Source: Salinicola endophyticus
GTDB lineage: Bacteria; Pseudomonadota; Gammaproteobacteria; Pseudomonadales; Halomonadaceae
Assembly: GCF_040536835.1 (NCBI RefSeq)
Contig: NZ_CP159578.1
Location: forward strand, 3,968,001 to 4,032,000
Direction of reading: 5' to 3'
DNA: 64,000 nt
Shown: positions 49,430-60,056 of the stretch, one piece after another
How the letters are laid out: each line of letters starts with the position of its first letter
How positions within the stretch are numbered: position 1 is the first letter of the stretch
The notes under the pieces: generated by a model
The model's database searches: none
What the model saw: only the letters and a program-made list of their open reading frames with translations
What the model was told of the DNA's origin: nothing
Made by a program: the position numbers and the translations under genes

Positions 49430-50266
49430 TCACTCGCCCGCCAGCGCGATCCGAAACAGCCGCGCCGGGTTGTCGACCAGCACCTGGCGGCGCTCTTGCG
49501 GGTCAGGCAGCAGCTTCTCCAGCAGCGCGAACTGGGCGTCGTAGTCGGTGTCCGCCTCGAAGCGGGTGTGCGGCCAGTCGCTGCCCCACAGCAGGTTCTC
49601 GCTGTGGCCGTAGGCGTCGCGCAGCCGCTCGATCGAGCGGCTCGCCTGATCCAGGCTCGACCGGCTGCGGTAGGTGGCCGAGAGCTTGACCCACAGCGGC
49701 TGGTGCGCCATCCGCGTCAGTAGTGCACGATGTGCCGGATTCACCGGATCGATTTCGCCGCCCGGCAGGCCGAAGTGATCGATCACCACGTCGCAGCCGG
49801 CGTCCAGGATCGGCGCCACCACGTCATCGAGATCTTCCATTCCGCGCTGGATCTCCACCGACCAGCGGCGCCGGGCCAGCTCCGTGAAGAAGCCCTGCCA
49901 CGGCGCCGCGGCGTAATCGTCGAGCGTCTTGCCGATCAGGTTGAGACGCACGCTGACCACCCCGGCGGCGTCGAGCGCATCCAGCGCAGCCGCAGAGATC
50001 GTCGGTTCGACCACCGCGGTGCCGCGCAGCCGCTCGGGGTAGCGGCGCAGTGCCGCCAACAGATAGTCGTTGTCGGTACCGAGGAAGCTCGGCTGCACCA
50101 GGACACCGTGGGACAGGCCACAGCGGTCCAGATGGGCCAGATACGTTTCCACCTTGGCGTCGTAGTCCGGGCTATAGCGCCGGCCCTCCACCAGCGGCAG
50201 ATCGCGCTGGAAGATGTGAGCATGGGTATCCACGCCCGTTACGACTTTAGCAGTAGAATGCATCAT
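49430..50266 (-). CDS. TIM-barrel metal-dependent hydrolase (amidohydrolase family)
   Basis: A 278-aa cytosolic hydrolase. VDTHAHIF supplies the N-terminal HxH metal site; further His and Asp occur in VVIDHFGLPGG and WGSDWPHTRF. This pattern matches the group containing 2-pyrone-4,6-dicarboxylate lactonase and related lactone or amide hydrolases (COG3618-like). The true substrate is not evident. It is divergent from a GntR-UTRA regulator and followed by a carboxylate permease, which suggests a small catabolic unit. Confidence 0.82.
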   Translation of the reverse strand: MMHSTAKVVTGVDTHAHIFQRDLPLVEGRRYSPDYDAKVETYLAHLDRCGLSHGVLVQPSFLGTDNDYLLAALRRYPERLRGTAVVEPTISAAALDALDAAGVVSVRLNLIGKTLDDYAAAPWQGFFTELARRRWSVEIQRGMEDLDDVVAPILDAGCDVVIDHFGLPGGEIDPVNPAHRALLTRMAHQPLWVKLSATYRSRSSLDQASRSIERLRDAYGHSENLLWGSDWPHTRFEADTDYDAQFALLEKLLPDPQERRQVLVDNPARLFRIALAGE

Positions 50267-50332
50267 AAAATCCTTGAATCACATGATATAAGCCTATGCA
50301 ATCAGCCCTTGTCCGACCGCTTCGACTCATCC

Positions 50333-50348
50333 ATTCATCTATATGAAT
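50333..50348. promoter_or_regulatory. Inverted repeat ATTCAT-CTAT-ATGAAT
   Basis: Perfect 6-bp arms in the spacer between the hydrolase and GntR genes, 67 bp from the hydrolase start. Confidence 0.45.
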
Positions 50349-50372
50349 AGATCAATCGACAGCATACACGCT

Positions 50373-50404
50373 TTTAGTCGCAGTTTTCTTTACCTACGAC
50401 TAAA
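50373..50404. promoter_or_regulatory. Inverted repeat TTTAGTCG-N16-CGACTAAA
   Basis: Perfect 8-bp arms, 43 bp before the GntR start. With the first repeat it could form a two-site operator for the divergent unit. Confidence 0.5.
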
Positions 50405-50446
50405 GGTGATACATTGAAATCAATAACAGGCAGGGAACCTAACGTG

Positions 50447-51184
50447 ATGAGAACGTCGAGCCTGCAGACCGACGAACGTCTGCCGCTCTATCAACGCCTG
50501 CGCGACGATATGCTCTCGCGCATCGCTTCCGGGGAGTGGGCACCCGGCATCGCCATCCCCACCGAAGCCGAGCTGACCAAGCAGTACGGCGTCGCGGTGG
50601 GCACCCTGCGCAAGGCCGTGGATACCCTGGTCCAGGACGGCCTGATGGAGCGCAGCCAGGGGCGCGGCACCTTCATTCGGCGCCCCAACTTCCAGGGCTC
50701 CCTGTTCCGTTTCTTCCGCCAGGTGGATGCGCTCGGCGAGCGCCAAGTACCCACCAGCCGGATTCTGAGCCGAACGCGTGCCCAGGCCCCGGAGAACGTG
50801 GCCAAGGCGCTGGACCTCGCCCCGGGGAGCGAGGTGATCAAGCTCGAACGGCTGCGCCAGATCGGCGGCAGCAACGTCTCGCGGGAGGAGATCTGGCTGC
50901 CGGCGGCGCGCTTCGACCGGCTGATGTCGGTGGACCCGGAGGCGTTCGAGAACCTGCTCTACCCCTTCTACGAGACCCAGTGCGGCCAGCTGGTGGCCTC
51001 GGCGCGCGAGACCCTCACCGTGGAGACCGCCGACGCCCACACCGCCGCGGCGCTGGAGATCGCCGAGGGGGCGCCGGTGGTGAACATCGAACGCCTGGCG
51101 CTGGGTTACGACGGCACGCCGCTGGAGTTTCGCCGCACCCTGGGCAATGCCGAGACCTTTCGCTATCAGGTCGACATCACCTGA
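50447..51184 (+). CDS. GntR-family regulator with UTRA domain
   Basis: A 245-aa regulator. Residues 10-77 form the GntR winged helix (PLYQRLRDDMLSRIASGEWAPG ... YGVAVGTLRKAVDTL). Residues 85-240 are a UTRA effector domain (NVSREEIWLPAARFD ... NIERLALGYDGTPLEFRRT). AGGGAA precedes the ATG at 50447; an upstream ATG has no site. It is divergent from the hydrolase/permease pair and probably represses it until the substrate or an intermediate binds. Confidence 0.88.
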   Translation: MRTSSLQTDERLPLYQRLRDDMLSRIASGEWAPGIAIPTEAELTKQYGVAVGTLRKAVDTLVQDGLMERSQGRGTFIRRPNFQGSLFRFFRQVDALGERQVPTSRILSRTRAQAPENVAKALDLAPGSEVIKLERLRQIGGSNVSREEIWLPAARFDRLMSVDPEAFENLLYPFYETQCGQLVASARETLTVETADAHTAAALEIAEGAPVVNIERLALGYDGTPLEFRRTLGNAETFRYQVDIT

Positions 51185-51281
51185 GACCGCGACCCGTAAG
51201 GGAACGTAACGCGGGCGTCACGGTCGATGGAGAGGGCCTCAAGATGCCGGGCCCGCTCCCATCGCCGCGCAGGATGTCACC

Positions 51282-52508
51282 GTGTTTCGATCCTTCTTTC
51301 CTCGACCCGCGCTGCTCTCGCTCAGCGCACTCGTCTGGTCGCTGCTGTGCCTGGGGCTGTGGGACACCACCGCCAACGCCTGGGGTGCCGTCATCGGCCT
51401 GCCCCCGCTCGCCCCCGGCGCCGAGCTGCCGATCGATGTCTCGCGCTTCTGGGCGCCGTCGTTTTTGTGGTTCTACCTCTACTACATCCTGTGCACGGCG
51501 CTCTTCGCCGCCGCCTGGTTCCGCTTAAGCCCGCACCGCTGGCAGCGCTGGTCGATCCTCGGCAGCGCGCTGATCGTGTTCTTGACCTACTTCTCGGTCC
51601 AGACCAGCGTCGCGGTCAACGCCTGGTACGGGCCGTTCTGGGACATGGTGCAGCGGGCGCTGAGCGGCGACGGCGCGGTGAGCGCGGCGGATCTCTACGG
51701 CGAAATGCTCGCCTTCGCCGGTATCGCCTTCGTCGCGGTCACGGTGGGGGTGTTCAACCTGTTCTTCGTCAGCCACTACATCTTCCGCTGGCGTTGGGCG
51801 ATGAACGACTACTACATGCACCACTGGTCGCGCCTGCGCCATGTCGAGGGGGCCGCTCAGCGCGTGCAGGAGGACACCATGCGTTTCTCCACCACGCTGG
51901 AGGGGCTGGGGGTGAGTCTGCTCAAGTCGGTGCTGACGCTGATCGCCTTCCTGCCGCTGCTGGTAACGATGTCCCAGCACATCACCGAACTGCCGCTGGT
52001 CGGGCACGTCTCCAACGCCCTGGTGTGGTCGGCGGTCGCCTGGTCGCTGTTCGGTACCCTGTTCCTGGCACTGGCAGGGGTCAAGCTACCGGGGCTGGAG
52101 TTTCGCAATCAGCGCGTGGAGGCGGCCTACCGCAAGGAGCTGGTCTACGGCGAGGACGCCGCCGAGCGCGCCCGCCCGGCCACGGTAGCGGAGCTTTTTC
52201 AGGCGGTGCGGCGCAACTACTTCCGGCTCTACTGGCACTATGCCTACTTCAATATCGCGCGCATCTTCTACCTGCAGGCGGATGCGGTCTTTGCCTTCAT
52301 CGTGCTGGCGCCCTCGATCGTCGCCGGCAAGCTGACCCTGGGCCTGTTGCAGCAGATCCTCAACGTCTTCGGCCAGGTGCGCGACTCCTTCCAGTATCTG
52401 GTCAACTCTTGGTCGACCATCATCGAACTGCTGTCGATCGTCAAACGTCTGCGCACCTTCGAGCGGATGATCGAACGCACGCCGGAGGCCCCCCAGGCAA
52501 CGACCTGA
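51282..52508 (+). CDS. SbmA/BacA-like peptide transporter
   Basis: A 408-aa inner-membrane protein with six to eight helices. Matching features are [12 protein letters not shown] near the N-terminus, [19 protein letters not shown], the [15 protein letters not shown] segment typical of SbmA and the C-terminal [24 protein letters not shown]. Length agrees with E. coli SbmA (about 406). SbmA imports proline-rich peptides, microcin B17 and similar compounds using the proton gradient. GTG is the start, with AGGA upstream. Confidence 0.9.
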   Translation: MFRSFFPRPALLSLSALVWSLLCLGLWDTTANAWGAVIGLPPLAPGAELPIDVSRFWAPSFLWFYLYYILCTALFAAAWFRLSPHRWQRWSILGSALIVFLTYFSVQTSVAVNAWYGPFWDMVQRALSGDGAVSAADLYGEMLAFAGIAFVAVTVGVFNLFFVSHYIFRWRWAMNDYYMHHWSRLRHVEGAAQRVQEDTMRFSTTLEGLGVSLLKSVLTLIAFLPLLVTMSQHITELPLVGHVSNALVWSAVAWSLFGTLFLALAGVKLPGLEFRNQRVEAAYRKELVYGEDAAERARPATVAELFQAVRRNYFRLYWHYAYFNIARIFYLQADAVFAFIVLAPSIVAGKLTLGLLQQILNVFGQVRDSFQYLVNSWSTIIELLSIVKRLRTFERMIERTPEAPQATT

Positions 52509-52570
52509 GAGATGACGGCGGGGCACGCAGCGCCCTGCCTTCATCGCCACGTCACCGCCCGGTCAAAGCG

Positions 52571-52588
52571 CTGTCATTCAAATGACAT
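52571..52588 (+). promoter_or_regulatory. Pho box upstream of ugpB
   Basis: CTGTCATTCAAATGACAT: the first half is a perfect CTGTCAT and the second half matches 5 of 7. It lies 78 bp before ugpB, fitting PhoB activation, known for ugp in E. coli. Confidence 0.65.
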
Positions 52589-52665
52589 TCGAATGCCACG
52601 CTCCTGACATCTTGTCGTCCTAGCGTACGCACCACACCCTGTAACGCTCTGTCAGGAGATGTACC

Positions 52666-53991
52666 GTGCGCCTTACCCCTATGCTGCTTCCGTTCGTCGC
52701 TGTCACCGCGCTCTCTCTCTCCACCTCGGCCCAGGCGGCCACCACCATCACCTGGTGGCACGCCATGGAGGGCGTGCTCGGCGAGAAGGTCAACGCCATC
52801 GCCGACGAGTTCAACGCCTCCCAGGACGACTATGTGGTCAAGCCCGTCTACAAGGGCAGCTACAGCGATAATCTGACCGCGACCATCGCTGCTTTCCGCG
52901 CCGGCCAGGCACCGGCGATCACCCAGGTGTTCGAGGTCGGCACGGCGACGATGATGAACGCCAAGGGCGCGATCTATCCGGTCTACCAGTTGATGCAGGA
53001 CACCGGCACGGCGTTCGATCCCGACGCCTTCCTTCCGGCGGTGAAGAGCTACTACACCTCGCGCGACGGCCACATGCTGTCGATGCCTTTCAACTCCTCC
53101 ACCCCGGTGCTTTATTACAACAAGGACGCCTTCGCCAAGGCCGGCATCGAGACGCCGCCCAAGACCTGGGCCGAGGTCGGCAAGGACGCCCACAAGCTGG
53201 TCGAGAGCGGCGCCGCCGAGTGCGGTCTGACCACCGCCTGGCCGAGCTGGACCCAGCTGGAGAACTTCAGCGCGATCAACGATGTGCCCTTCGCCACCCA
53301 GGCCAACGGCTTCAATGGTACCGACGCCCGCCTGGTGTTCGACAAGCAGCCGGCCACGGTGGGGCATATCCAGGATCTGGCCGAGTGGCAGAAGAGCCAC
53401 GCCTTCGAGTATGGCGGCCGCGCCGACAACGGCACCAAGCGTTTCCAGTCGGGGCGCTGCGCCATGCTGACCACCTCCTCCGCCTCGCGTGCGGGTATCC
53501 AGGAAGCCGCCAAGGGCAAGTTCACCTTCGGCATCGCCCCGCTGCCCTATGACGCCGAAGCGGTGAGCCAGCCCCGCAACTCGATCATCGGCGGCGCCTC
53601 GCTGTGGGTCATGCAGGGCCAGTCGGACAAGGTCTACAAAGGCGTGGCCGAGTTCCTCAACTTCCTCTCCTCGCCGGCGATACAGGCCGACTGGGCCAGC
53701 TTCACCGGCTATGTGCCGATCACCACTGCCGCCTATCAGCAGTTGAAAGAAGAGGGCTTCTACGCCAAGACGCCGGGCGCCAGCGTGGCGATCGACCAGC
53801 TGACCCGGGGCACGCCGGATGACAACGGCCGCGGCCTGCGTCTGGGCAACATGCCGCAGATCCGCAACATCATCGCCGAGCAGCTGGAGAAAGCGTTCAA
53901 CGGCAGCGAGCCCGCCGCCCAGGCACTGACCGAGGCCGCCAAGCGTGGCAATGCGGAGCTCGAGCAGTTCGAGCGCAGCGTCTCGAACTAG
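52666..53991 (+). CDS. ugpB: Glycerol-3-phosphate ABC transporter, binding protein
   Basis: A 441-aa periplasmic lipid-headgroup binding protein with a signal peptide ending AQAATT. ITWWHAMEGVLGEKVNAIADEF and MPFNSSTPVLYYNKDAF are features of UgpB. A GTG start is preceded by AGGAG. It binds sn-glycerol-3-phosphate and glycerophosphodiesters and hands them to UgpAE. It is the first gene of ugpBAEC. Confidence 0.94.
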   Translation: MRLTPMLLPFVAVTALSLSTSAQAATTITWWHAMEGVLGEKVNAIADEFNASQDDYVVKPVYKGSYSDNLTATIAAFRAGQAPAITQVFEVGTATMMNAKGAIYPVYQLMQDTGTAFDPDAFLPAVKSYYTSRDGHMLSMPFNSSTPVLYYNKDAFAKAGIETPPKTWAEVGKDAHKLVESGAAECGLTTAWPSWTQLENFSAINDVPFATQANGFNGTDARLVFDKQPATVGHIQDLAEWQKSHAFEYGGRADNGTKRFQSGRCAMLTTSSASRAGIQEAAKGKFTFGIAPLPYDAEAVSQPRNSIIGGASLWVMQGQSDKVYKGVAEFLNFLSSPAIQADWASFTGYVPITTAAYQQLKEEGFYAKTPGASVAIDQLTRGTPDDNGRGLRLGNMPQIRNIIAEQLEKAFNGSEPAAQALTEAAKRGNAELEQFERSVSN

Positions 53992-54080
53992 GGCTGCGTA
54001 CGCAAACGATCTGCGCGCGCTGACCTTGTGTCCAAACCCTAAGCGCCTGAGATGTCCTTCTCTCCTGTCGAGTCCCTGAA

Positions 54081-54104
54081 AGCGGGCGGCGCAAGCCGCC
54101 CGCT
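54081..54104 (+). terminator. Hairpin between ugpB and ugpA
   Basis: AGCGGGCGGC-GCAA-GCCGCCCGCT, a perfect stem with a stable tetraloop and no T-run. Such hairpins often protect upstream mRNA and lower expression of the downstream permease genes. Confidence 0.7.
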
Positions 54105-54116
54105 GTGCCGATCAAG

Positions 54117-54992
54117 ATGACCACTTTCGAACGTCACTCCGTCACTCCCTGGCTGCTGCTGGCGCCCCAGCTCGCGGTGGTTGCCATCTTCTTCTTCTGG
54201 CCCGCCGCCGAGTCAGTGCGTCAGGCGTTCTACGTGCAGGATGCCTTCGGCCTCGGTGAGCGCTTCGTCGGGCTCGCCAACTTTCAGCATGTGCTCAGCT
54301 CCCCCGGCTACTGGCACGCCTTCGGCGTCACCGCGCTGTTCAGCCTGCTGGTGGCGGCGGGCGCCATGGGTCTGGCACTGCTGCTGGCGGTCCTCGCCGA
54401 CCGCGTGCTCCACGGCGCCAAGCTCTACCGCGTGCTGCTCACCTGGCCCTATGCGGTAGCACCGGCGGTGGCAGGGCTTTTGTGGCTGTTCATGTTCGAC
54501 CCGGTGCTCGGCGTGCTGACCCACGCCCTGGCCGCTTTCGGCGTGCACTGGGATGCCCAGCTCGACCCCGGCCAGGCGCTGGCGCTGGTGGTGATCGCCT
54601 CGATCTGGCAGCAGATGAGCTATAACTTCGTGTTCTTTCTCGCCGGGCTGCAGATGATCCCCGCCTCGCTGCTCGAGGCCGCCGCCATCGACGGCGCCGG
54701 GCCGTTTCGGCGCTTCTTCGGCATCACCCTGCCGCTGCTGTCGCCGACCGCCTTCTTCCTGCTGGTGATGAACAGCGTCTACGTGCTGTTCGAGACCTTC
54801 GCCACCATCGACAACACCACCCTGGGCGGCCCCGGCGGCGCCACCCGCACGCTGGTCTACAAGCTCTACGAGGATGGCTTCGTGGGCCGCGACCTGGGCG
54901 GCTCCAGCGCCCAGTCGGTGCTGCTGATGCTGCTGGTCGGGGTGCTCACCTTCATCCAGTTCCGCTATCTCGAACGCAAGGTCGCCTACTGA
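54117..54992 (+). CDS. ugpA: Glycerol-3-phosphate ABC transporter, permease A
   Basis: A 291-aa inner-membrane permease with six helices. The EAA loop, contacting the ATPase, is LLEAAAIDGAGPFRRFFGITLP. The start codon is not fixed: a GTG at 54105 is also in frame and neither has a strong Shine-Dalgarno. The family identity is given by MALNSVYV-like MNSVYVLFETFATIDNTTLGGP. It pairs with ugpE, which begins at its last base. Confidence 0.94.
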   Translation: MTTFERHSVTPWLLLAPQLAVVAIFFFWPAAESVRQAFYVQDAFGLGERFVGLANFQHVLSSPGYWHAFGVTALFSLLVAAGAMGLALLLAVLADRVLHGAKLYRVLLTWPYAVAPAVAGLLWLFMFDPVLGVLTHALAAFGVHWDAQLDPGQALALVVIASIWQQMSYNFVFFLAGLQMIPASLLEAAAIDGAGPFRRFFGITLPLLSPTAFFLLVMNSVYVLFETFATIDNTTLGGPGGATRTLVYKLYEDGFVGRDLGGSSAQSVLLMLLVGVLTFIQFRYLERKVAY

Positions 54993-55837
54993 TGCGCTAT
55001 CGTCGCCCCGGCCTCGACGGCCTCACTCACCTGCTGCTGATCATTGGCGTGGTGATCTTCGGGCTACCGCTGTGGCTCGCGCTCACCGCCTCCACCCATA
55101 GTGCCGCGGATCTGCAGAACGGCATCGCCCCGCTGTGGTTCGGCGACCAGGGGCTGGCCAACTACTGGCAGCTACTGTCGCAGCCGATGCCCGGGCTCGG
55201 CGTCAGCGCCCTGCGCCTGCTCGGCAACTCGCTGGTGATGGCGCTGGGTATCGCCCTGGGCAAGATCGCGATCTCGCTGCTGGCCGCCTATGCCATCGTG
55301 TTCTTCCGCTTTCCCTGCCGCACGCTCTGCTTCTGGCTGATCTTCGTCACCCTGATGCTGCCGGTGGAAGTGCGCATCGTGCCGACCTACGGCGTGGTGG
55401 CGCGCTTCGGGCTGATCGATACCTACGCCGGGATGATCCTGCCGCTGATCGCCTCGGCCACCGCCACCTTCCTGCTGCGCCAGTGCTTTCTGAGCCTGCC
55501 GTCGGAGCTGTTCGAGGCGGCACGGCTGGATGGCGCCGGGCCGCTGCGCTTTCTCAAGGATTTCGTGCTGCCGCTGTCGCGGACCAACCTCGCGGCGCTG
55601 TTCGTGATCATGTTCATCTATAGCTGGAACCAGTACCTGTGGCCGCTGCTGGCGGCCAACTCGCCGGATCACGCCACCGCCGTGATCAGTCTGAAGAATC
55701 TGGTGCAGTCCACCGACACCCTGCCGCCCTGGCAACTGGCCACCGCGATGACGCTGCTCACGGTGCTGCCGCCGGTGGTGGTGATCGTCGCCATGCAGCG
55801 CTTCTTCGTGCGTGGGCTGACCGATGCCGAAAAGTGA
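54992..55837 (+). CDS. ugpE: Glycerol-3-phosphate ABC transporter, permease E
   Basis: A 281-aa six-helix permease. The EAA loop is [22 protein letters not shown]. The N-terminus [19 protein letters not shown] and [16 protein letters not shown] are typical of UgpE. It overlaps the ugpA stop by one base (TGATG), so translation is coupled. Confidence 0.94.
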   Translation: MRYRRPGLDGLTHLLLIIGVVIFGLPLWLALTASTHSAADLQNGIAPLWFGDQGLANYWQLLSQPMPGLGVSALRLLGNSLVMALGIALGKIAISLLAAYAIVFFRFPCRTLCFWLIFVTLMLPVEVRIVPTYGVVARFGLIDTYAGMILPLIASATATFLLRQCFLSLPSELFEAARLDGAGPLRFLKDFVLPLSRTNLAALFVIMFIYSWNQYLWPLLAANSPDHATAVISLKNLVQSTDTLPPWQLATAMTLLTVLPPVVVIVAMQRFFVRGLTDAEK

Positions 55838-55862
55838 CCCCAAACGCCAAGAGACTCATCCC

Positions 55863-57023
55863 ATGGCCACGCTGACATGCCGCCAGCTCGGCAAGACCTA
55901 CAAGGGCGGCCAGCGCGCCGTCGACGGTATCGATCTGACCCTGGAAAGTGGCGAGCTGATGGTCGTGGTGGGCCCCTCGGGCTGCGGGAAGTCGACCTTC
56001 CTGCGGCTGGTGGCGGGGCTCGAGACTATCAGTGATGGCGAGCTGGAGATCGGCGGGACGCTGGCCAACCGCCTGGAGCCGGCCCAGCGCGGGGTGGCGA
56101 TGGTATTCCAGAACTACGCCCTCTACCCGCACATGAGCGTGTTCGACAACATGGCCTATGCGCTCAAGCTGCAGAAGCGCCCGCGCGAGGAGATCACGCG
56201 CCGGGTACGCGAGGCCGCGACCCTGCTGGGCATCGAGGCGCTGCTCGAACGCCGCCCGCGCCAGCTCTCCGGCGGCCAGCGCCAGCGCGTGGCGATGGGC
56301 AGGGCGATCGTGCGCGAGCCGCGCGTGTTCCTGTTCGACGAGCCGCTCTCCAACCTCGATGCCGCGCTGCGCGTGCAGATGCGCCTGGAGATTCGACGCC
56401 TGCAGCAGCGCCTGGGCGCGAGCATGCTCTATGTCACCCACGACCAGGTCGAGGCGATGACCCTGGCCGACCGTCTGGTCGTCATGCGCGACGGCCGCAT
56501 CGAGCAGATCGGCACTCCGATGAGCCTGTTCGAGACGCCCGCCAGTTGCTTCGTGGCGCGCTTCATCGGCTCACCGGCGATGAACCTGCTGCCGGTGACC
56601 CACAGCGACGGCAGAGCACGGCTGCCCGGCGGCCTGATCCTCGAAACAGACGCCCTCGAGGCCGAAGCCAGGGCCGATACGGCGGCGAACGCGGAGGTCA
56701 AGGCGCCCGCGCGTGCCGCCACCCTGGGCGTACGCCCGGAGCATCTGCGCCTCGACCCGCAGGGCGAGTTCGCGGTCACCCTGGAGATGATCGAACGCCT
56801 GGGGGTGGATGCGCTGGCCTACTGCCGCCTGCCGGGGCTCGACGCCCCGCTCACCGCGCGGCTGCCGCTGGCCACGCTGGAGGCCGCGGCACTGCGTGAG
56901 GGCAGCGAGATCCGCCTCGGCGTCGACGGCCCGCTGCACCTGTTCGACGCCGAAGAGCGGCGTCTGGCACGGCGGGCGCGTCTTGTCGCCGAGACATCAG
57001 CAGCGACATCGCGCATCGCCTGA
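55863..57023 (+). CDS. ugpC: Glycerol-3-phosphate ABC transporter, ATPase
   Basis: A 386-aa ATPase. Walker A is [13 protein letters not shown], the signature [15 protein letters not shown] and Walker [13 protein letters not shown]; the C-terminal part is a MalK-like OB-fold regulatory domain. The gene ends the ugpBAEC unit; the phosphodiesterase ugpQ is absent. Confidence 0.94.
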   Translation: MATLTCRQLGKTYKGGQRAVDGIDLTLESGELMVVVGPSGCGKSTFLRLVAGLETISDGELEIGGTLANRLEPAQRGVAMVFQNYALYPHMSVFDNMAYALKLQKRPREEITRRVREAATLLGIEALLERRPRQLSGGQRQRVAMGRAIVREPRVFLFDEPLSNLDAALRVQMRLEIRRLQQRLGASMLYVTHDQVEAMTLADRLVVMRDGRIEQIGTPMSLFETPASCFVARFIGSPAMNLLPVTHSDGRARLPGGLILETDALEAEARADTAANAEVKAPARAATLGVRPEHLRLDPQGEFAVTLEMIERLGVDALAYCRLPGLDAPLTARLPLATLEAAALREGSEIRLGVDGPLHLFDAEERRLARRARLVAETSAATSRIA

Positions 57024-57044
57024 GACGGTATCGCTCTGCTGGGA

Positions 57045-58043
57045 TCAGGACGCCGCCTGCGCGCCCCGGGTCTCGACGTGGATACAGGCCACGCTGACCG
57101 TGTCGTCCACCGGCTCCAGCGGCGGGTCGGTGCGGGTGCAGGCCTCGGTGGCACGATGGCAGCGCGGGGCGAACGGGCAGCCCGGCGGCGGCGCCAGCGG
57201 TGACGGCGGCTCGCCTTTTAGCCGTACCCGCTCGCGGCGCCGGTTGGGGTCGGCCACCGGCGTGGCCGAGAACAGCGCCTGGGTGTAGGGGTGGCGCGGC
57301 TGGCTGAAAACCGTCTCCGCCGGCCCCGTCTCCACCGGCTGGCCGAAGTACATCACGATGACGTCGTCGGCGATGCGCCGCACCACCGAGAGATCGTGGG
57401 AGATGAACACGTAGGCCAGCCCGAACTCATCCTGTAGATCCGCGAGCAGATTGAGCACCTGGGCCTGGATCGACAGATCCAGCGCCGAGACCGGCTCGTC
57501 GAGCACCAGGATCTTAGGGTTGAGCATCAGCGCGCGGGCGATCGCGATACGCTGACGCTGGCCGCCGGAGAACATGTGCGGGTAGCGATCGGCGTGCTCG
57601 GGGCGCAGGCCCACCTTCTCGATCATCTCCAGCGCGGCGGCGCGGCGCTGGCTTGCGCTCATCTCGCGGCGGTTGAGCTTGAGCGGCTCCTCCAGCATGG
57701 TCGCCACGGTCTTGCGCGGGTTGAGCGAGCCATAGGGGTTCTGGAAGATGATCTGCACCTCGCGGCGCAGCGCCGCCGGCGGGCGCTGGCCCGGCTTGAG
57801 CGCCACCGCCTGGCCGTTGATGCTGAGCTCGCCGCTGGTGGGCGGCTCGATCATCGTCAGCACCCGCGCCAGGGTCGACTTGCCGCAGCCCGACTCGCCG
57901 ACCACCGCCAGCGTCTGCCCGGCGAACAGCTCGAACGAGGCCTCGTTGAGCGCCTTGACCGTGGCCGGCCTGGAGAACGGCCCGCCCTTGATCTCGTAGT
58001 AGCGCGTCAGGTGACGCGCGCGCAGTACCGCTTCACGGCTCAT
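57045..58043 (-). CDS. dppF: Dipeptide ABC transporter, ATPase DppF
   Basis: A 332-aa ATPase with Walker [15 protein letters not shown], signature [15 protein letters not shown], Walker [13 protein letters not shown] and the cysteine-containing C-terminal motif [10 protein letters not shown] of the Opp/Dpp family. It overlaps dppD by 4 bp (ATGA). Confidence 0.93.
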   Translation of the reverse strand: MSREAVLRARHLTRYYEIKGGPFSRPATVKALNEASFELFAGQTLAVVGESGCGKSTLARVLTMIEPPTSGELSINGQAVALKPGQRPPAALRREVQIIFQNPYGSLNPRKTVATMLEEPLKLNRREMSASQRRAAALEMIEKVGLRPEHADRYPHMFSGGQRQRIAIARALMLNPKILVLDEPVSALDLSIQAQVLNLLADLQDEFGLAYVFISHDLSVVRRIADDVIVMYFGQPVETGPAETVFSQPRHPYTQALFSATPVADPNRRRERVRLKGEPPSPLAPPPGCPFAPRCHRATEACTRTDPPLEPVDDTVSVACIHVETRGAQAAS

Positions 58044-59083
58044 GGACGCACCTCCGGTCGCGAGGGGGAAGACGCCTCGGGCGAGACGCCGGGGGAAGGG
58101 TCGGATGACGCCTCGCCATCCGGCCGCCCGAGCGGGTAGTGGCACAGCGTGCGCGCCGGGTCATCCGGCGCCGCCACCGGCTCCACCTCGCGGCAGTGGT
58201 CGGTGGCGTAACGGCAGCGCGGGTTGAACAGACAGCCGGTGGGGCGGTCGTGCTGGCCCGGCACCACGCCGGGGATGGTCGGCAGCCGCGACTGCCCCGC
58301 GGCGCGCTCCGGCAGGGCCGAGAGCAGCGCCTCGGTATAGGGGTGGCGCGGGTGGGCGAACAGCGACCTCACCTCCTGCTGCTCCACCTGGCGCCCGGCG
58401 TACTGCACGATCACCTGCTTGGCGGTCTCGGCGACCACGCCCATGTCGTGGGTGATCAGGATCAGCGCCATGCCCTTCTCCTCCTGCAGCTTGAGCAGCA
58501 GTTCGAGGATCTGGGCCTGAATGGTGACATCCAGCGCCGTGGTCGGCTCGTCGGCGATCAGCAGCCGCGGATCGCAGGAGATCGCCATGGCGATCATCAC
58601 CCGCTGGCTCATGCCGCCGGAGAGCTGATGCGGATACGCCTTGATCCGCCGCGCCGGGTCGGGAATCCCCACCTGGGCGAGCAGTTCCAGCGCCCGCTCG
58701 TGACGCTCGCGGCGCGAGCCGCCCTTGTGCTGCTTGATCATCTCGTCGATCTGGGTGCCCACGGTGAAGCACGGATTCAGGCTGCTCATCGGCTCCTGAA
58801 AGATCATCGACATCTCGCCGCCGACGATGCGCCGGCGCTGACGCGAACTCAGACGCTGCAGATCCTGGCCGTCGAAGGCCATGCGCTCGGCGCTGACCTG
58901 GGCGGTCCACGGCAGCAGCCCCATGGTCGCCAGCATCGAGACCGACTTGCCCGAGCCGGACTCGCCGACGATCGACAGCACGTCGCCGTGATCCACCTGG
59001 ATATCGACGTTCTCGACCGCCGTGAACAGGCCACTGTTGGTCTGGAATCGCACGCTCAGGCCTGCGATATCAAGTAATGCCAT
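58040..59083 (-). CDS. dppD: Dipeptide ABC transporter, ATPase DppD
   Basis: A 347-aa ATPase with Walker [13 protein letters not shown], signature [15 protein letters not shown], Walker [13 protein letters not shown] and the C-terminal TGCLFNPRC box. AGGAG precedes the ATG at 59083. Its Pro/Ser-rich C-terminus is slightly longer than usual. Confidence 0.93.
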   Translation of the reverse strand: MALLDIAGLSVRFQTNSGLFTAVENVDIQVDHGDVLSIVGESGSGKSVSMLATMGLLPWTAQVSAERMAFDGQDLQRLSSRQRRRIVGGEMSMIFQEPMSSLNPCFTVGTQIDEMIKQHKGGSRRERHERALELLAQVGIPDPARRIKAYPHQLSGGMSQRVMIAMAISCDPRLLIADEPTTALDVTIQAQILELLLKLQEEKGMALILITHDMGVVAETAKQVIVQYAGRQVEQQEVRSLFAHPRHPYTEALLSALPERAAGQSRLPTIPGVVPGQHDRPTGCLFNPRCRYATDHCREVEPVAAPDDPARTLCHYPLGRPDGEASSDPSPGVSPEASSPSRPEVRP

Positions 59084-59146
59084 GTGAACTCCTCGTCGCG
59101 TCGCCACGCCCGCCCCGGTCTTCAGCGCCGGGGGCGGACCTCGCGC

Positions 59147-60046
59147 TCACGATCGTTTCATCTTCGGGTCCAGCGCATCGCGCAGCCCGTCGCCCATCAG
59201 GTTGATCATCAGCACGGTCAGCAGAATGACCAGCCCCGGGAAGGTGACCGCCCAGTAGGCGCTCCCCATGAACTCGCGCGCATTGGCCAGCATCGCGCCC
59301 CACTCGGGGGTCGGCGGCTGCACGCCCATGCCCAGAAAGCCCAGCGCGGCGATATCCAGGATCGCGGTGGAGAACGACAGCGTTGCCTGTACGATCAGCG
59401 GCGCCATGCAGTTGGGCAGCAGGGTGTTGAACATCAGACGCATATGGCCGGCCCCGGCCAGGCGGCTGGCGGTGACGTACTCGCGGCTCTTCTCGCCGAT
59501 CACCGCCGCGCGCGTCAGGCGCACGAAGTAGGGCAGCTGTACCAGGGCGATGGCGATCATCGCGCTGGTCAGCCCCGGGCTCAGGATCGCCACCAGGCCC
59601 AGCGCCAGCAGCAGGCTGGGGAAAGCCAGCACCACGTCCATCACGCGGGTGATCACGGTCTCGACCCAGCCGCGGAAGTAGCCCGCCAGCAGCCCCAGGA
59701 AGATGCCGCCACACATCGAGATCAGCACCACCATGGCGCTGATCGAGAGCGAGTAGCGGGCGCCATAGATCAGCCGCGAGAGAATGTCGCGGCCCACCGC
59801 ATCGGTGCCCAGCAGATAGCGCCAGCTGCCCTCGGCGTGCCACACCGGCGGCACCAGCAGCGCCGAGCGGTCCTGCAGTGCCGGATCGTGGGGCGCCACC
59901 CAGGGCGCCAGCAGCGCCACCAGAAAGATCAGCGCAATGAAGATCAGCCCGACCAGGGCGCCGCGGCTGGCGCTGAAATCCTTCCAGAAGCCGCCCAACT
60001 GATGGCGAAACGTCCCGGGCGCGGCAGGGGTAGAAATTGCAGCCAT
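59147..60046 (-). CDS. dppC: Dipeptide ABC transporter, permease DppC
   Basis: A 299-aa inner-membrane permease with six helices. The EAA-like motif ASRLAGAGHMRLMFNTLLPN and LGTDAVGRDILSRLIYGAR are typical of DppC/OppC. GAGGA precedes the ATG. Confidence 0.93.
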   Translation of the reverse strand: MAAISTPAAPGTFRHQLGGFWKDFSASRGALVGLIFIALIFLVALLAPWVAPHDPALQDRSALLVPPVWHAEGSWRYLLGTDAVGRDILSRLIYGARYSLSISAMVVLISMCGGIFLGLLAGYFRGWVETVITRVMDVVLAFPSLLLALGLVAILSPGLTSAMIAIALVQLPYFVRLTRAAVIGEKSREYVTASRLAGAGHMRLMFNTLLPNCMAPLIVQATLSFSTAILDIAALGFLGMGVQPPTPEWGAMLANAREFMGSAYWAVTFPGLVILLTVLMINLMGDGLRDALDPKMKRS

Positions 60047-60056
60047 TTTTGGGTCC

